64,000 bases of DNA from Streptomyces sp. ALI-76-A (lineage in GTDB: Bacteria > Actinomycetota > Actinomycetes > Streptomycetales > Streptomycetaceae): assembly GCF_030287445.1 (NCBI RefSeq), contig NZ_JASVWB010000002.1:6324001-6388000 (forward strand), written 5' to 3'. Of this stretch, positions 36,385 to 50,563 are shown piece by piece; positions within the stretch are counted from its first letter, which is position 1; each line of letters starts with the position of its first letter. The notes under the pieces were generated by a model. That model made no database searches, had not been told where the DNA came from, and worked only from the letters and a program-made list of their open reading frames with translations. Both the position numbers and the translations under genes were made by a program.

Positions 36385-37760
36385 CGTCGAGCAGCTCCAC
36401 GGCGACGGCCCGCACCTCCTCGGAGGCGCGGGCCGTCGCCCGTACCCAAACCCTGATCAAGGGCACCAACGGCATCGGCACGGTCCGCAAGACCACCCTC
36501 CCGGGTGGTCTGCGCATCGTCACCGAGACCCTGCCGTCGGTGCGCTCGGCGACCTTCGGCATCTGGGCCCACGTGGGCTCCCGCGACGAGACGCCGGCCC
36601 TGAACGGCGCCACGCACTACCTGGAGCACCTGCTCTTCAAGGGCACGTCCCGCCGCAGCGCGCTGGACATCTCGTCGGCCATCGACGCCGTCGGCGGCGA
36701 GATGAACGCGTTCACGGCGAAGGAGTACACCTGCTACTACGCACGCGTGCTCGACACCGACCTGCCGCTGGCCATCGACGTCGTCTGCGACATGCTGACG
36801 GGCTCCCTCATCCTCGAAGAGGACGTCAACGTGGAGCGCGGCGCGATCCTCGAAGAGATCGCGATGACCGAGGACGACCCGGGCGACGGTGTGCACGACC
36901 TGTTCGCGCACACCATGTTCGGCGACAACCCCCTCGGCCGCCCCGTCCTCGGCACGGTCGACACGGTCAACGCCCTGACCGCCGACCGCATCCGCCGCTT
37001 CTACAGGAAGCACTACGACCCGACCCACCTCGTGGTCGCGTGCGCCGGCAACATCGACCACGACAAGGTCGTACGTCAGGTCCGCGCAGCCTTCGAGAAG
37101 GCTGGCGCCTTCAAGAACCCGCAGGCCACGCCCATCGCCCCGCGCGACGGCCGGCGCACCCTGCGCACGGCGGGCCGCGTCGAGCTGATCGGCCGCAAGA
37201 CCGAGCAGGCGCACGTCGTCCTCGGCATGCCGGGCCTGGCCCGCACGGACGAGCGCCGCTGGGCGCTCGGGGTGCTCAACACGGCCCTCGGCGGCGGCAT
37301 GTCGTCCAGGCTCTTCCAGGAGGTCCGGGAGAAGCGCGGCCTGGCCTACAGCGTGTACTCGTACACCTCGGGCTTCGCCGACTGCGGCCTGTTCGGCGTG
37401 TACGCGGGCTGCCGCCCGAGCCAGGTGCACGACGTGCTGAAGATCTGCCGCGACGAACTCGACCAGGTGGCCGAGCACGGCCTCCCGGACGACGAGATCG
37501 GCCGCGCCATCGGCCAGCTCCAGGGCTCCACCGTCCTCGGCCTGGAGGACACGGGCGCGCTGATGAACCGTATCGGCAAGAGCGAGCTGTGCTGGGGCGA
37601 ACAGATGTCGGTGGACGACATGCTGGCCCGGATCGCCTCGGTCACCCCGGACGACGTCCGCTCGGTGGCCGGCGAGATCCTGGGACGGCGGCCCTCGCTG
37701 TCGGTCATCGGCCCGCTGAAGGACAAGCAGGCGTCCCGGCTGCATGACGCCGTCGCCTGA
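36381..37760 (+). CDS. M16-family zinc peptidase, processing-protease-like
   Basis: 459 residues from GTG 36381, overlapping the pnp stop. The inverted zinc motif HxxEH is present as His79-Tyr-Leu-Glu82-His83 in [12 protein letters not shown], with the third ligand expected in [17 protein letters not shown]. The second half-domain has [19 protein letters not shown]. Members of this family degrade peptides or process precursors in the cytoplasm. The gene lies in the conserved actinobacterial order pnp-M16-dapB. Substrate unknown. Confidence 0.93.
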   Translation: MTSSSSTATARTSSEARAVARTQTLIKGTNGIGTVRKTTLPGGLRIVTETLPSVRSATFGIWAHVGSRDETPALNGATHYLEHLLFKGTSRRSALDISSAIDAVGGEMNAFTAKEYTCYYARVLDTDLPLAIDVVCDMLTGSLILEEDVNVERGAILEEIAMTEDDPGDGVHDLFAHTMFGDNPLGRPVLGTVDTVNALTADRIRRFYRKHYDPTHLVVACAGNIDHDKVVRQVRAAFEKAGAFKNPQATPIAPRDGRRTLRTAGRVELIGRKTEQAHVVLGMPGLARTDERRWALGVLNTALGGGMSSRLFQEVREKRGLAYSVYSYTSGFADCGLFGVYAGCRPSQVHDVLKICRDELDQVAEHGLPDDEIGRAIGQLQGSTVLGLEDTGALMNRIGKSELCWGEQMSVDDMLARIASVTPDDVRSVAGEILGRRPSLSVIGPLKDKQASRLHDAVA

Positions 37761-37781
37761 TCAACCCCGGAACCCCGGTAA

Positions 37782-38549
<768 letters not shown>

Positions 38550-38557
38550 CACCCGCC

Positions 38558-39010
38558 ATGCGAGCCAAGCTCTCCTACGCCGTCACGGCCGCCGTCCTGG
38601 TCGTCTACTTCGTCCTGGTCGGCAGCCGCGGTGTCATGCTCATCCAGGCCGGCACACTCCTCACCGTGACCTTCGGGGTCGCGGTGCTGATCCTGCCGGT
38701 CATCGGTCTGTGGTTCCTGTGGAAGAACACCCAGTTCGTCCGCAAGGCGAACCTGCTCGCCGCCGAACTCGACGCCGAGGGCGGCCTGCCGGTCGACGAA
38801 CTCAAGCGCACGCCCGCCGGACGCATCGACCGCGAGTCGGCCGACGAGGTCTTCGCCCAGCGCAAGGCGGAGACGGAGGCGGCCCCGGACGACTGGCGCA
38901 GCTGGTTCCGCCTGGCCATCGCCTATCACGACGCCCGTGACACCCCGCGCGCCCGCAAGGCGATGCAACGTGCCATCGCCCTGCACGACGGCAGACCGGT
39001 CGAAGCCTGA
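38558..39010 (+). CDS. Small membrane protein with TPR-like tail, 150 aa
   Basis: Two membrane segments (SYAVTAAVLVVYFVLVGSRG and GTLLTVTFGVAVLILPVIGL) are followed by a soluble helical tail. The final 40 residues (DDWRSWFRLAIAYHDARDTP, ARKAMQRAIAL) look like one tetratricopeptide unit. The gene is attached to dapB and ends before a strong terminator. It is conserved in Streptomyces in this place as far as I recall; function unknown. Confidence 0.85.
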   Translation: MRAKLSYAVTAAVLVVYFVLVGSRGVMLIQAGTLLTVTFGVAVLILPVIGLWFLWKNTQFVRKANLLAAELDAEGGLPVDELKRTPAGRIDRESADEVFAQRKAETEAAPDDWRSWFRLAIAYHDARDTPRARKAMQRAIALHDGRPVEA

Positions 39011-39041
39011 CCCGTCCGCCGTCCGCCCTCCGCTGTATGCC

Positions 39042-39075
39042 GAAGGGCCGGTCCGCCTCCGCGGACCGGCCCTTC
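39042..39075. terminator. Bidirectional terminator between convergent genes
   Basis: A 15-bp perfect stem, 39042-39056 with 39061-39075, and loop CTCC. It separates the dapB-TPR unit from the minus-strand PH-domain gene. Confidence 0.85.
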
Positions 39076-39091
39076 GCGTCATCGGGGGGCG

Positions 39092-39646
39092 TCAGTCCCG
39101 CCGGTACTCGTCCGCCCACGCCTCGATCGCGTCCGCCGCCCGGTTGAAGGCACCGGCTCGCGCCAGGAAGTCCGCGTTGTGCGTGCTCAGCACCACCGGC
39201 ACGTCCTGCGTACCGCGATCCCGCCGCACGAGGGTCAGTGCCTGCCCCTGCACCGCGCGGGGCAGCCCCAGCCAGCGCACCGGCTGCTGCACCGTCCGTA
39301 CGGCGACGATCCGGTCCCACGGCACCGTACGGGTGCGGAGGAAGCCCACCAGGCGCAGCCCGCGGGCGCTCACCCACACTCCCATGCGCAGCAGCCGCAG
39401 CGCGCCGACGATGACCGCCGCCGCGAGGCCGAGGATGATCCCCGCCTCGGACACCGAGCCGGTCAGCGCGATGATCACCGCCGCGAACAGCACGTACGAG
39501 GCGAGCAGCAGCGCTATCGCGGCCGCACCCACGCGCCACGGTCCGGGCCGGTAGGGGCGCCGCCAGCGGTCACGGTCGTCGAAGGGCAGCGCGACATCCT
39601 CCGCCGCCTCGAATGCGCGGTCGGCTGTCAGGAAGGGCAGGGGCAC
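39092..39646 (-). CDS. PH-domain membrane protein, 184 aa
   Basis: An N-terminal polar stretch is followed by two membrane helices (AAAIALLLASYVLFAAVIIA and AGIILGLAAAVIVGALRLL). Then comes a bacterial PH-like domain with MGVWVSARGLRLVGFLRTRT and VPWDRIVAVRTVQQPVRW, as in Streptomyces PH-domain proteins. Probably an inner-membrane protein of unknown role. It stands alone on the minus strand. Confidence 0.85.
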   Translation of the reverse strand: MPLPFLTADRAFEAAEDVALPFDDRDRWRRPYRPGPWRVGAAAIALLLASYVLFAAVIIALTGSVSEAGIILGLAAAVIVGALRLLRMGVWVSARGLRLVGFLRTRTVPWDRIVAVRTVQQPVRWLGLPRAVQGQALTLVRRDRGTQDVPVVLSTHNADFLARAGAFNRAADAIEAWADEYRRD

Positions 39647-39761
39647 GGCTGGTCCTCACTCAATCCACACGTGGGCTGTGCCCGGTGAGGTTATCGACCT
39701 GTGTCCCCGCCCACCACCTCCGGGGTCCGGATGGAGTCAGTCCCGGCTCACCGCCGTGGGC

Positions 39762-40007
39762 TCACCGTCCCTCGGACACCTGGGACCGGGACTGCTGTGT
39801 CTGCGTGGGCGACTGGTCCTGGGACAGCGCCGGCATTCCGAGGACCAGGGAACCCACGAGTCCGGCGATGATCGTGAGTCCCAGGAGGCAGCGCCCGGCC
39901 ATCTCCGCGGCGGACGCCCGCTCACGGGGCGGGGGAGTGACATTGCTGCGGAACCTGTCGGCCTCGGCGAGGAAGGCGAACGGTACGGGTTCGCGCCGAC
40001 GGAACAT
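39762..40007 (-). CDS. Small membrane protein, 81 aa
   Basis: Start ATG 40007 (MFRRREPVPFAFLAEADRFR), with AAGGAG at good spacing. One membrane helix (CLLGLTIIAGLVGSLVLGM) is followed by a short Gln/Ser-rich tail. Coding is supported by the start site and codon bias. Function unknown; divergent from thyX across 191 bases. Confidence 0.7.
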   Translation of the reverse strand: MFRRREPVPFAFLAEADRFRSNVTPPPRERASAAEMAGRCLLGLTIIAGLVGSLVLGMPALSQDQSPTQTQQSRSQVSEGR

Positions 40008-40198
40008 CGGGGTCGGTTCTCCTTTCGGTGATCGAACACATCACTGCTGTCGAAAGAGACGAACGAGTGCCACGGAAGGTGCCCGCTTGCCCCGAATTCA
40101 TGGAAGATGTCGCGTCCCGGCACCGAAAGCCCTGATGTCAGTGCCGGGCCGTAGAGTGGGCGCCGCCCGAGAGAAGTGATGGAAGGACCCCCCGAGCC

Positions 40199-40939
40199 GT
40201 GACCGACACCCCCGCCGACGACCTGAAGCCCGGCTTCCGCAGTGACGTCACCGTCGAGCTCGTCAAGCACACCGCGTCCGACGCCGACGTGCTCTTCGCC
40301 GCGCGCGTCTCGACCGTCGGCGAGCAGTCCCTGGACGAGCTGGGCAAGGACCCGGAGCGCTCCAAGGGCTTGATCAACTATCTGATGCGGGACCGGCACG
40401 GCAGCCCCTTCGAGCACAACTCGATGACCTTCTTCATCAGCGCACCGATCTTCGTCTTCCGCGAGTTCATGCGGCACCGCGTGGGTTGGTCGTACAACGA
40501 GGAGTCCGGCCGCTACCGCGAGCTCCAGCCCGTCTTCTACGTACCGGATGCCTCCCGCAAGCTCGTCCAGGAGGGGCGCCCCGGCAAGTACGTCTTCGTC
40601 GAGGGCACCGATGTCCAGCGCGAGCTGGCCACCCGCACCATGGAGGACTCCTACCGCCAGGCGTACGAGGCGTACCAGGAGATGCTGCGCGCCGGCGTCG
40701 CCCGCGAGGTCGCCCGCGCGGTGCTCCCGGTCGGCCTGTTCTCCTCGATGTACGCCACCTGCAACGCCCGCTCGCTGATGCACTTCCTCGGCCTGCGCAC
40801 CCAGCACGAGCTGGCGAAGGTCCCGTCCTTCCCGCAGCGGGAGATCGAGATGGTCGGCGAGAAGATGGAGGCGGAGTGGGCGAGGCTCATGCCGCTCACC
40901 TACGCCGCGTTCAACGCGAACGGCCGGGTGGCCCCGTAA
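40199..40939 (+). CDS. thyX: Flavin-dependent thymidylate synthase
   Basis: 246 residues from GTG 40199, with GGAAGGA about 11 bases upstream. ThyX makes dTMP from dUMP using FAD and methylene-tetrahydrofolate. The signature RHRX7S is present as RHRVGWSYNEES near residue 94, and ARSLMHFLGLRTQHELAKV follows in the C-terminal half. A TAGAGT at 40152-40157 may be its -10. Followed by dapA, as in other Streptomyces. Confidence 0.97.
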   Translation: MTDTPADDLKPGFRSDVTVELVKHTASDADVLFAARVSTVGEQSLDELGKDPERSKGLINYLMRDRHGSPFEHNSMTFFISAPIFVFREFMRHRVGWSYNEESGRYRELQPVFYVPDASRKLVQEGRPGKYVFVEGTDVQRELATRTMEDSYRQAYEAYQEMLRAGVAREVARAVLPVGLFSSMYATCNARSLMHFLGLRTQHELAKVPSFPQREIEMVGEKMEAEWARLMPLTYAAFNANGRVAP

Positions 40940-40997
40940 CGCACGGGTGCACCCGCCAGGGCACACATGTACGGGTCAGTCGCGTGAAGTGTCCGTA

Positions 40998-41027
40998 TTG
41001 CGGCATTTGGAGAAGTTCATCTAGCCT
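40998..41027 (+). promoter_or_regulatory. Candidate promoter upstream of dapA
   Basis: TTGCGG (40998-41003), exactly 18 bases, then TAGCCT (41022-41027): a good match to TTGNNN-N18-TANNNT. It lies in a locally A/T-richer stretch after thyX. The transcript would begin close to 41034, just before the 41039 hairpin. Confidence 0.5.
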
Positions 41028-41038
41028 GATCAAACGGA

Positions 41039-41076
41039 CCCGGCACTGCTTGAACCCCCGAGCAGGCAGTGCCGGG
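41039..41076 (+). promoter_or_regulatory. Hairpin in the thyX-dapA gap
   Basis: CCCGGCACTGC (41039-41049) pairs exactly with 41066-41076 around a 16-base loop. It could terminate thyX transcripts or sit at the very 5' end of a dapA leader. There is no T-run. Confidence 0.5.
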
Positions 41077-41149
41077 CTCCGCATTTGTCACCACTTGTCG
41101 CCTGCCCCTAGGGCAGACCCCACCCTGAGCAACGAGTAGCGTGTTACCC

Positions 41150-42049
41150 ATGGCTCCGACCTCCACTCCGCAGACCCCCTTCGGGCGGGTCCTCACCGCC
41201 ATGGTCACGCCCTTCACGGCGGACGGCGCACTCGACCTCGACGGCGCACAGCGGCTCGCCACCCACCTGGTGGACGCAGGCAACGACGGCCTGATCGTCA
41301 ACGGCACCACCGGCGAGTCGCCCACCACCAGCGACGCGGAGAAATCGGATCTCGTACGGGCCGTCCTGGAGGCCGTCGGCGACCGCGCCCACGTCATCGC
41401 CGGCGTCGGCACCAACGACACCCGCCACAGCATCGAGCTCGCCCGTACGGCGGAGCAGGTGGGCGCGCACGGCCTCCTGGTCGTCACCCCGTACTACAAC
41501 AAGCCCCCGCAGGAGGGCCTGTACCGGCACTTCACCGCCATCGCCGACGCCGCCCGGCTGCCGGTCATGCTGTACGACATCCCCGGCCGCAGCGGTGTCC
41601 CGATCAACACCGAGACGCTGGTCCGCCTCGCGGAGCACCCGCGGATCGTCGCCAACAAGGACGCCAAGGGCGACCTCGGCCGCGCCGGCTGGGCCATCGC
41701 CCGCTCCGGCATCGCCTGGTATTCGGGCGACGACATGCTGAACCTGCCGCTGCTCTCGGTGGGCGCGGTCGGCTTCGTCTCGGTCGTCGGCCACGTGGTC
41801 ACCCCCGACCTGCGCGCCCTGGTGGACGCGTTCACCTCCGGGGACGTCCAGAAGGCCACCGAGATCCACCAGAAGCTGCTCCCCGTGTACACGGGCATGT
41901 TCCGCACCCAGGGCGTCATGACGACGAAGGCCGCGCTCACCCTCCAGGGGCTGCCGGCCGGACCGCTGCGCGCCCCCATGGTCGAGCTCACCGCCGAAGA
42001 GGTCGAGCAGCTCAAGCTCGATCTCGCCGCCGGCGGGGTACAGCTCTAG
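41150..42049 (+). CDS. dapA: 4-hydroxy-tetrahydrodipicolinate synthase
   Basis: 299 residues from ATG 41150 (MAPTSTPQTPFGRV). It condenses pyruvate with aspartate semialdehyde, the first step of the diaminopimelate/lysine branch. The Schiff-base Lys is at residue 170 in VANKDAKGD; NGTTGESPT and VTPYYNKPPQEGLYRHF supply the other active-site residues. No Shine-Dalgarno sequence precedes the start, but TAGCGT at 41137-41142 lies seven bases before ATG, so a leaderless transcript is possible in addition to the upstream promoter. dapB is 2.6 kb upstream. Confidence 0.96.
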   Translation: MAPTSTPQTPFGRVLTAMVTPFTADGALDLDGAQRLATHLVDAGNDGLIVNGTTGESPTTSDAEKSDLVRAVLEAVGDRAHVIAGVGTNDTRHSIELARTAEQVGAHGLLVVTPYYNKPPQEGLYRHFTAIADAARLPVMLYDIPGRSGVPINTETLVRLAEHPRIVANKDAKGDLGRAGWAIARSGIAWYSGDDMLNLPLLSVGAVGFVSVVGHVVTPDLRALVDAFTSGDVQKATEIHQKLLPVYTGMFRTQGVMTTKAALTLQGLPAGPLRAPMVELTAEEVEQLKLDLAAGGVQL

Positions 42050-42201
42050 TACCAGACTTCGCGCGCCCGCGCGCGCATCAGGCTTCACAACTGAATAAGC
42101 AGGCCACCGGTGCCTGCGTCCGCAACGACAACTGCTTCTGCACGAACGTCATGCGCGCCACGTGCCCTCCGGTACGTGGCGCGTGTGGTGAGGAGAGTCT
42201 T

Positions 42202-43887
42202 TTGAGTCATCCGCATCCTGAACTCGCCCCGCCTCCGCCGCTGACCGAAGGCGGCCTACGCATCACCCCGCTCGGCGGCCTCGGCGAGATCGGCCGAAAC
42301 ATGACGGTCTTCGAGTACGGAGGGCGCCTGCTGATCGTCGACTGCGGAGTGCTCTTCCCCGAGGAGGAGCAGCCCGGAATCGATCTGATCCTGCCGGACT
42401 TCTCGTCCATCCGGGACCGCCTCGACGACATCGAGGGCATCGTCCTCACCCATGGGCACGAGGACCACATCGGCGGTGTCCCTTACCTTCTGCGCGAGAA
42501 GCCGGACATCCCGCTGATCGGCTCCAAGCTCACCCTCGCCCTGATCGAGGCGAAGCTCCAGGAGCACCGCATCCGCCCGTACACCCTGGAGGTGGCGGAG
42601 GGGCACCGCGAGCGCATCGGTCCCTTCGACTGCGAGTTCGTCGCGGTCAACCACTCCATCCCGGACGCGCTGGCCGTCGCCATCCGCACTCCGGCCGGCA
42701 TGGTGGTCCACACCGGCGACTTCAAGATGGACCAGCTCCCGCTGGACAACCGCCTCACGGACCTGCACGCCTTCGCGCGGCTGAGCGAGGAGGGCATCGA
42801 CCTCCTCCTCAGCGACTCCACGAACGCCGAGGTTCCGGGATTCGTCCCGCCCGAGCGGGACATCTCCAACGTCCTGCGCCAGGTCTTCGCGAACGCCAAC
42901 AAGCGGATCATCGTGGCGAGTTTCGCCAGCCACGTCCACCGCATCCAGCAGATCCTGGACGCGGCCCACGAGTACGGACGCCGGGTCGCCTTCGTCGGCC
43001 GCTCCATGGTCCGCAACATGGGCATCGCACGGGACCTGGGCTATCTGAAGGTCCCACCGGGTCTGGTGGTCGACGTCAAGACCCTCGACGACCTCCCGGA
43101 CCACCAGATCGTCCTGGTCTGCACGGGCTCCCAGGGCGAACCGATGGCGGCCCTCTCCCGCATGGCGAACCGGGACCACCAGATCCGCATCGTCGACGGC
43201 GACACCGTGATCCTGGCCTCGTCGCTGATCCCCGGCAACGAGAACGCGGTCTACCGCGTGATCAACGGCTTGACCCGCTGGGGCGCGCACGTCGTCCACA
43301 AGGGCAACGCCAAGGTCCACGTCTCGGGTCACGCGTCGGCCGGCGAGCTGCTGTACTTCTACAACATCTGCCGCCCGAAGAACCTGATGCCGGTCCACGG
43401 CGAGTGGCGCCACCTACGGGCCAACGCGGAGCTGGGCGCCCTGACCGGCGTCCCGCACGACCGGATCGTCATTGCCGAGGACGGCGTGGTCGTCGACCTG
43501 ATCGAGGGCAAGGCGAAGATCGCCGGCAAGGTCCAGGCGGGGTACGTGTACGTCGACGGCCTCTCGGTCGGCGACGTGGGCGAGCCGGCCCTGAAGGACC
43601 GCAAGATCCTCGGTGACGAGGGCATCATCTCGGTCTTCGTGGTCATCGACGCGTCGACCGGGAAGATCACGGGTGGCCCGCACGTCCAGGCCCGCGGCTC
43701 GGGCATCGAGGACTCGGCCTTCGCGGACGTCCTCCCGAAGGTCACGGAGGTGCTGGAGCGCTCGGCGCAGGACGGCGTGGTCGAACCCCACCAGCTCCAG
43801 CAGCTGGTACGACGGACCCTGGGCAAGTGGGTCTCCGACAAGTACCGGCGCCGGCCGATGATCCTCCCGGTGGTCGTGGAGGTCTGA
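42202..43887 (+). CDS. rnj: Ribonuclease J family protein
   Basis: 561 residues from a TTG start at 42202 (SHPHPELAPPPPL follows), chosen for GAGGAGA just upstream and for the family N-terminus; the frame is open to 42151. RNase J is a metallo-beta-lactamase/beta-CASP enzyme with endonuclease and 5'-3' exonuclease activity. The zinc motif HxHxDH is at residues 84-89 (THGHEDHIGG). The beta-CASP part has SDSTNAEVPG, SFASHVHRIQQILDAA and HVSGHASAGELL. The C-terminal domain extends to RRRPMILPVVVEV. Faces the rRNA operon with a strong terminator between. Confidence 0.95.
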   Translation: MSHPHPELAPPPPLTEGGLRITPLGGLGEIGRNMTVFEYGGRLLIVDCGVLFPEEEQPGIDLILPDFSSIRDRLDDIEGIVLTHGHEDHIGGVPYLLREKPDIPLIGSKLTLALIEAKLQEHRIRPYTLEVAEGHRERIGPFDCEFVAVNHSIPDALAVAIRTPAGMVVHTGDFKMDQLPLDNRLTDLHAFARLSEEGIDLLLSDSTNAEVPGFVPPERDISNVLRQVFANANKRIIVASFASHVHRIQQILDAAHEYGRRVAFVGRSMVRNMGIARDLGYLKVPPGLVVDVKTLDDLPDHQIVLVCTGSQGEPMAALSRMANRDHQIRIVDGDTVILASSLIPGNENAVYRVINGLTRWGAHVVHKGNAKVHVSGHASAGELLYFYNICRPKNLMPVHGEWRHLRANAELGALTGVPHDRIVIAEDGVVVDLIEGKAKIAGKVQAGYVYVDGLSVGDVGEPALKDRKILGDEGIISVFVVIDASTGKITGGPHVQARGSGIEDSAFADVLPKVTEVLERSAQDGVVEPHQLQQLVRRTLGKWVSDKYRRRPMILPVVVEV

Positions 43888-43916
43888 CGCCCCGTCGGAC
43901 CGCCGACCGCGTCAAC

Positions 43917-43960
43917 CTGGAGCGGGCCGCCTCGATTTGCATCGAGGCGGCCCGCTCCAG
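43917..43960. terminator. Strong terminator after the RNase J gene
   Basis: A perfect 20-bp stem, 43917-43936 with 43941-43960, and loop TTGC, followed by TACGTTT. It isolates the RNase J gene from the rRNA operon. Confidence 0.9.
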
Positions 43961-44389
43961 TACGTTTACGGCTCCGCTCGAGGGGGAACCCGGCAGCTTC
44001 GTGCTCCGGAGCCATCCCCCGAGGGGCGGAAATTCCGACTCAGAACTTCTGATAAAGTCGGAGTCGCCGGAAAGGGAAACGCGGAAGCGGGAACCTGGAA
44101 AGCGCCGAGGAAATCGGATCGGAAAAGGATCTGATAGAGTCGGGAACGCAAGACCGAAGGGAAGCCCGGAGGAAAGCCCGAGAGGGTGAGTACAAAGGAA
44201 GCGTCCGTTCCTTGAGAACTCAACAGCGTGCCAAAAGTCAACGCCAGATACGTTGATACCCCGTCTCCGGCCGGTTTCGGTCGGGGCGTGGTTCCTTTGA
44301 AGAAAACACAGCGAGGACGCTGTGAACGGCCGGGCTTATTCCGCCTGGCTGTTCCGCTCTCGTGGTGTCATCCCGATTACGGGAGAACA
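43961..44389 (+). promoter_or_regulatory. rRNA operon promoter and leader region
   Basis: 429 bases without a gene. Two promoter-like direct repeats share CTGATA(A/G)AGTCGG, at about 44049-44061 and 44131-44143, each followed by G/A-rich sequence, consistent with the multiple promoters of Streptomyces rrn operons; exact -35 boxes are not assigned. The leader carries TTGAGAACTCAACA at 44212-44225, the actinobacterial boxA-type antitermination site. Confidence 0.65.
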
Positions 44390-49352
<4,963 letters not shown>

Positions 49353-49447
49353 TCAGTTGCTCGCGTCCACTGTGTTGGTTCTGAAACCACGAACAGCCCC
49401 ATGCTCATGGTCACGGGTGTGGTGTGGCAGGTTCACAGTTTCATAGT

Positions 49448-49566
49448 GTTTCGGTGGTTATAGCGTGAGGGAAACGCCCGGTTACATTCCGAACCCGGAA
49501 GCTAAGCCTTACAGCGCCGATGGTACTGCAGGGGGGACCCTGTGGGAGAGTAGGACGCCGCCGAAC
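49448..49566 (+). rRNA. 5S ribosomal RNA
   Basis: GTTTCGGTGGTTATAGCG at the 5' end pairs with GGACGCCGCCGAAC at the 3' end; the central TTCCGAACCCGGAAGCTAAG is typical. 119 bases. Confidence 0.95.
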
Positions 49567-49575
49567 AATTTTTCA

Positions 49576-49618
49576 AAGGGTTGGATCCCGAACTTCGGTT
49601 CAGGGTCCAACCCTTTTT
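49576..49618 (+). terminator. rRNA operon terminator
   Basis: A long stem from AAGGGTTGGATCCCGAAC (49576-49593) and 49598-49615, loop TTCG, followed by a run of T. A textbook intrinsic terminator. Confidence 0.93.
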
Positions 49619-49665
49619 TGTTCTGCGTCACTTGATGTTCACGTTGTGCAACCAGCATCCGAAGC

Positions 49666-50343
49666 ATGGGTACTGCTGCAATGCTCAGGGCCGCCGGCGT
49701 CGGAGCCGGTGACGAGGTCGTCGTACCGGCCTTCGGGAACCTGGAGGTGGCCGAGACCGTGGTGTCGGCCGGGGCGCTTCCGGTGTTCGCCGACATAGAC
49801 CCCCTGACGTACTGCCTCGATCCGTCCGCCGTGGAAGCGGTGGTGTCGTCGCGGACGTCCGCCGTGGTCGTCGTACACCGCTTCGGGCGGCCGGCGGACA
49901 TGGTGGGCATGCTCGGGGTCGGGGAGCGGCACGGGCTGCTGGTGCTGCAGGAAGGGGAGTCCGCGGCGCCGTACGACGAGGTCGCTCAGCGCAGGCAGCG
50001 GGCCGCTTATCTCGACACGAGGTTGCGGGGGGTGCGCAGGCCTGAGGGCGGTGTCGGGCACACCTATCAGCAGTACGTCGTCCGGGTCCCGGGCAACGGG
50101 CGGCCGGATCGGGACGCCTTCGCACGGGCCGTGCGGGCCCGGGGTGTCGAGTGCCGGGTGCCGGTGAAGACGCCCGTGCACCGGCTGCCGGAGTTCCGGC
50201 GCTGTGTGTCGCTGCCGGAGACCGAGCGGGCCGCCGACGAGACACTGGCGCTGCCGGTGCACGCGTCTTTGACGAAGCGGGACATGCAGCGGATCGTCGG
50301 GGCGTGCAACGCGCTCGGAGGGCTGCTGCAACCTGCCTACTGA
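49666..50343 (+). CDS. Shortened DegT/StrS aminotransferase-like protein lacking the PLP-lysine region (225 aa)
   Basis: Residues 1-95 match the N-terminal part of DegT/DnrJ/EryC1/StrS sugar aminotransferases (GAGDEVVVPAFGNLEVAETV, FADIDPLTYCLDPSAVEAVV, VVVVHRFGRPADM). The usual following 80 residues, with the PLP-binding Lys, are absent. The sequence jumps to YLDTRLRGVRRPEGGVGHTY, QQYVVRV and VECRVPVKTPVHRLPEF of the C-terminal domain. The reading frame is intact, so this looks like a stable shortened form rather than decay. ATG 49666 has only a weak site. Function unknown; transamination is unlikely. Lies between the rRNA operon and a tRNA gene. Confidence 0.8.
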   Translation: MGTAAMLRAAGVGAGDEVVVPAFGNLEVAETVVSAGALPVFADIDPLTYCLDPSAVEAVVSSRTSAVVVVHRFGRPADMVGMLGVGERHGLLVLQEGESAAPYDEVAQRRQRAAYLDTRLRGVRRPEGGVGHTYQQYVVRVPGNGRPDRDAFARAVRARGVECRVPVKTPVHRLPEFRRCVSLPETERAADETLALPVHASLTKRDMQRIVGACNALGGLLQPAY

Positions 50344-50437
50344 GGGCCTTGCGTCCTGGTGCGCGCAGTTGGGAGCACGGGTCTGTCCGGGGTATGATCT
50401 ATCCCGTTGCCGCGAGGGAAACCCCGCAAGGCGACCG

Positions 50438-50510
50438 GCCCCTATAGCTCAGTCGGTAGAGCGTCTCCATGGTAAGGAGAAGGTCAACGGTTCGATTCCG
50501 TTTGGGGGCT
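50438..50510 (+). tRNA. tRNA-Thr (anticodon GGT)
   Basis: The cloverleaf folds with acceptor GCCCCTA, D-arm GCTCAGTCGGTAGAGC, anticodon arm TCTCC-ATGGTAA-GGAGA with anticodon GGT, and T-arm AACGG-TTCGATT-CCGTT. CCA is not encoded in full. 73 bases. Confidence 0.95.
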
Positions 50511-50517
50511 CCGGAAA

Positions 50518-50549
50518 AAAGGCCCTCGCCCTCTCGGGCGGGGGCCTTT
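50518..50549. terminator. Bidirectional terminator between tRNA-Thr and osaC
   Basis: AAAGGCCCTCGCCC (50518-50531) pairs with 50536-50549 (one G-T pair), loop TCTC, with T's on both strands. Serves the tRNA and the convergent osaC. Confidence 0.85.
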
Positions 50550-50563
50550 CGCATGTCCGCAGT

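Noticed and set aside
49666..50343. DegT-like gene as a frameshifted pseudogene
   Set aside because: The frame is continuous and codon bias is kept from start to stop, so it is listed as a shortened gene rather than a pseudogene.
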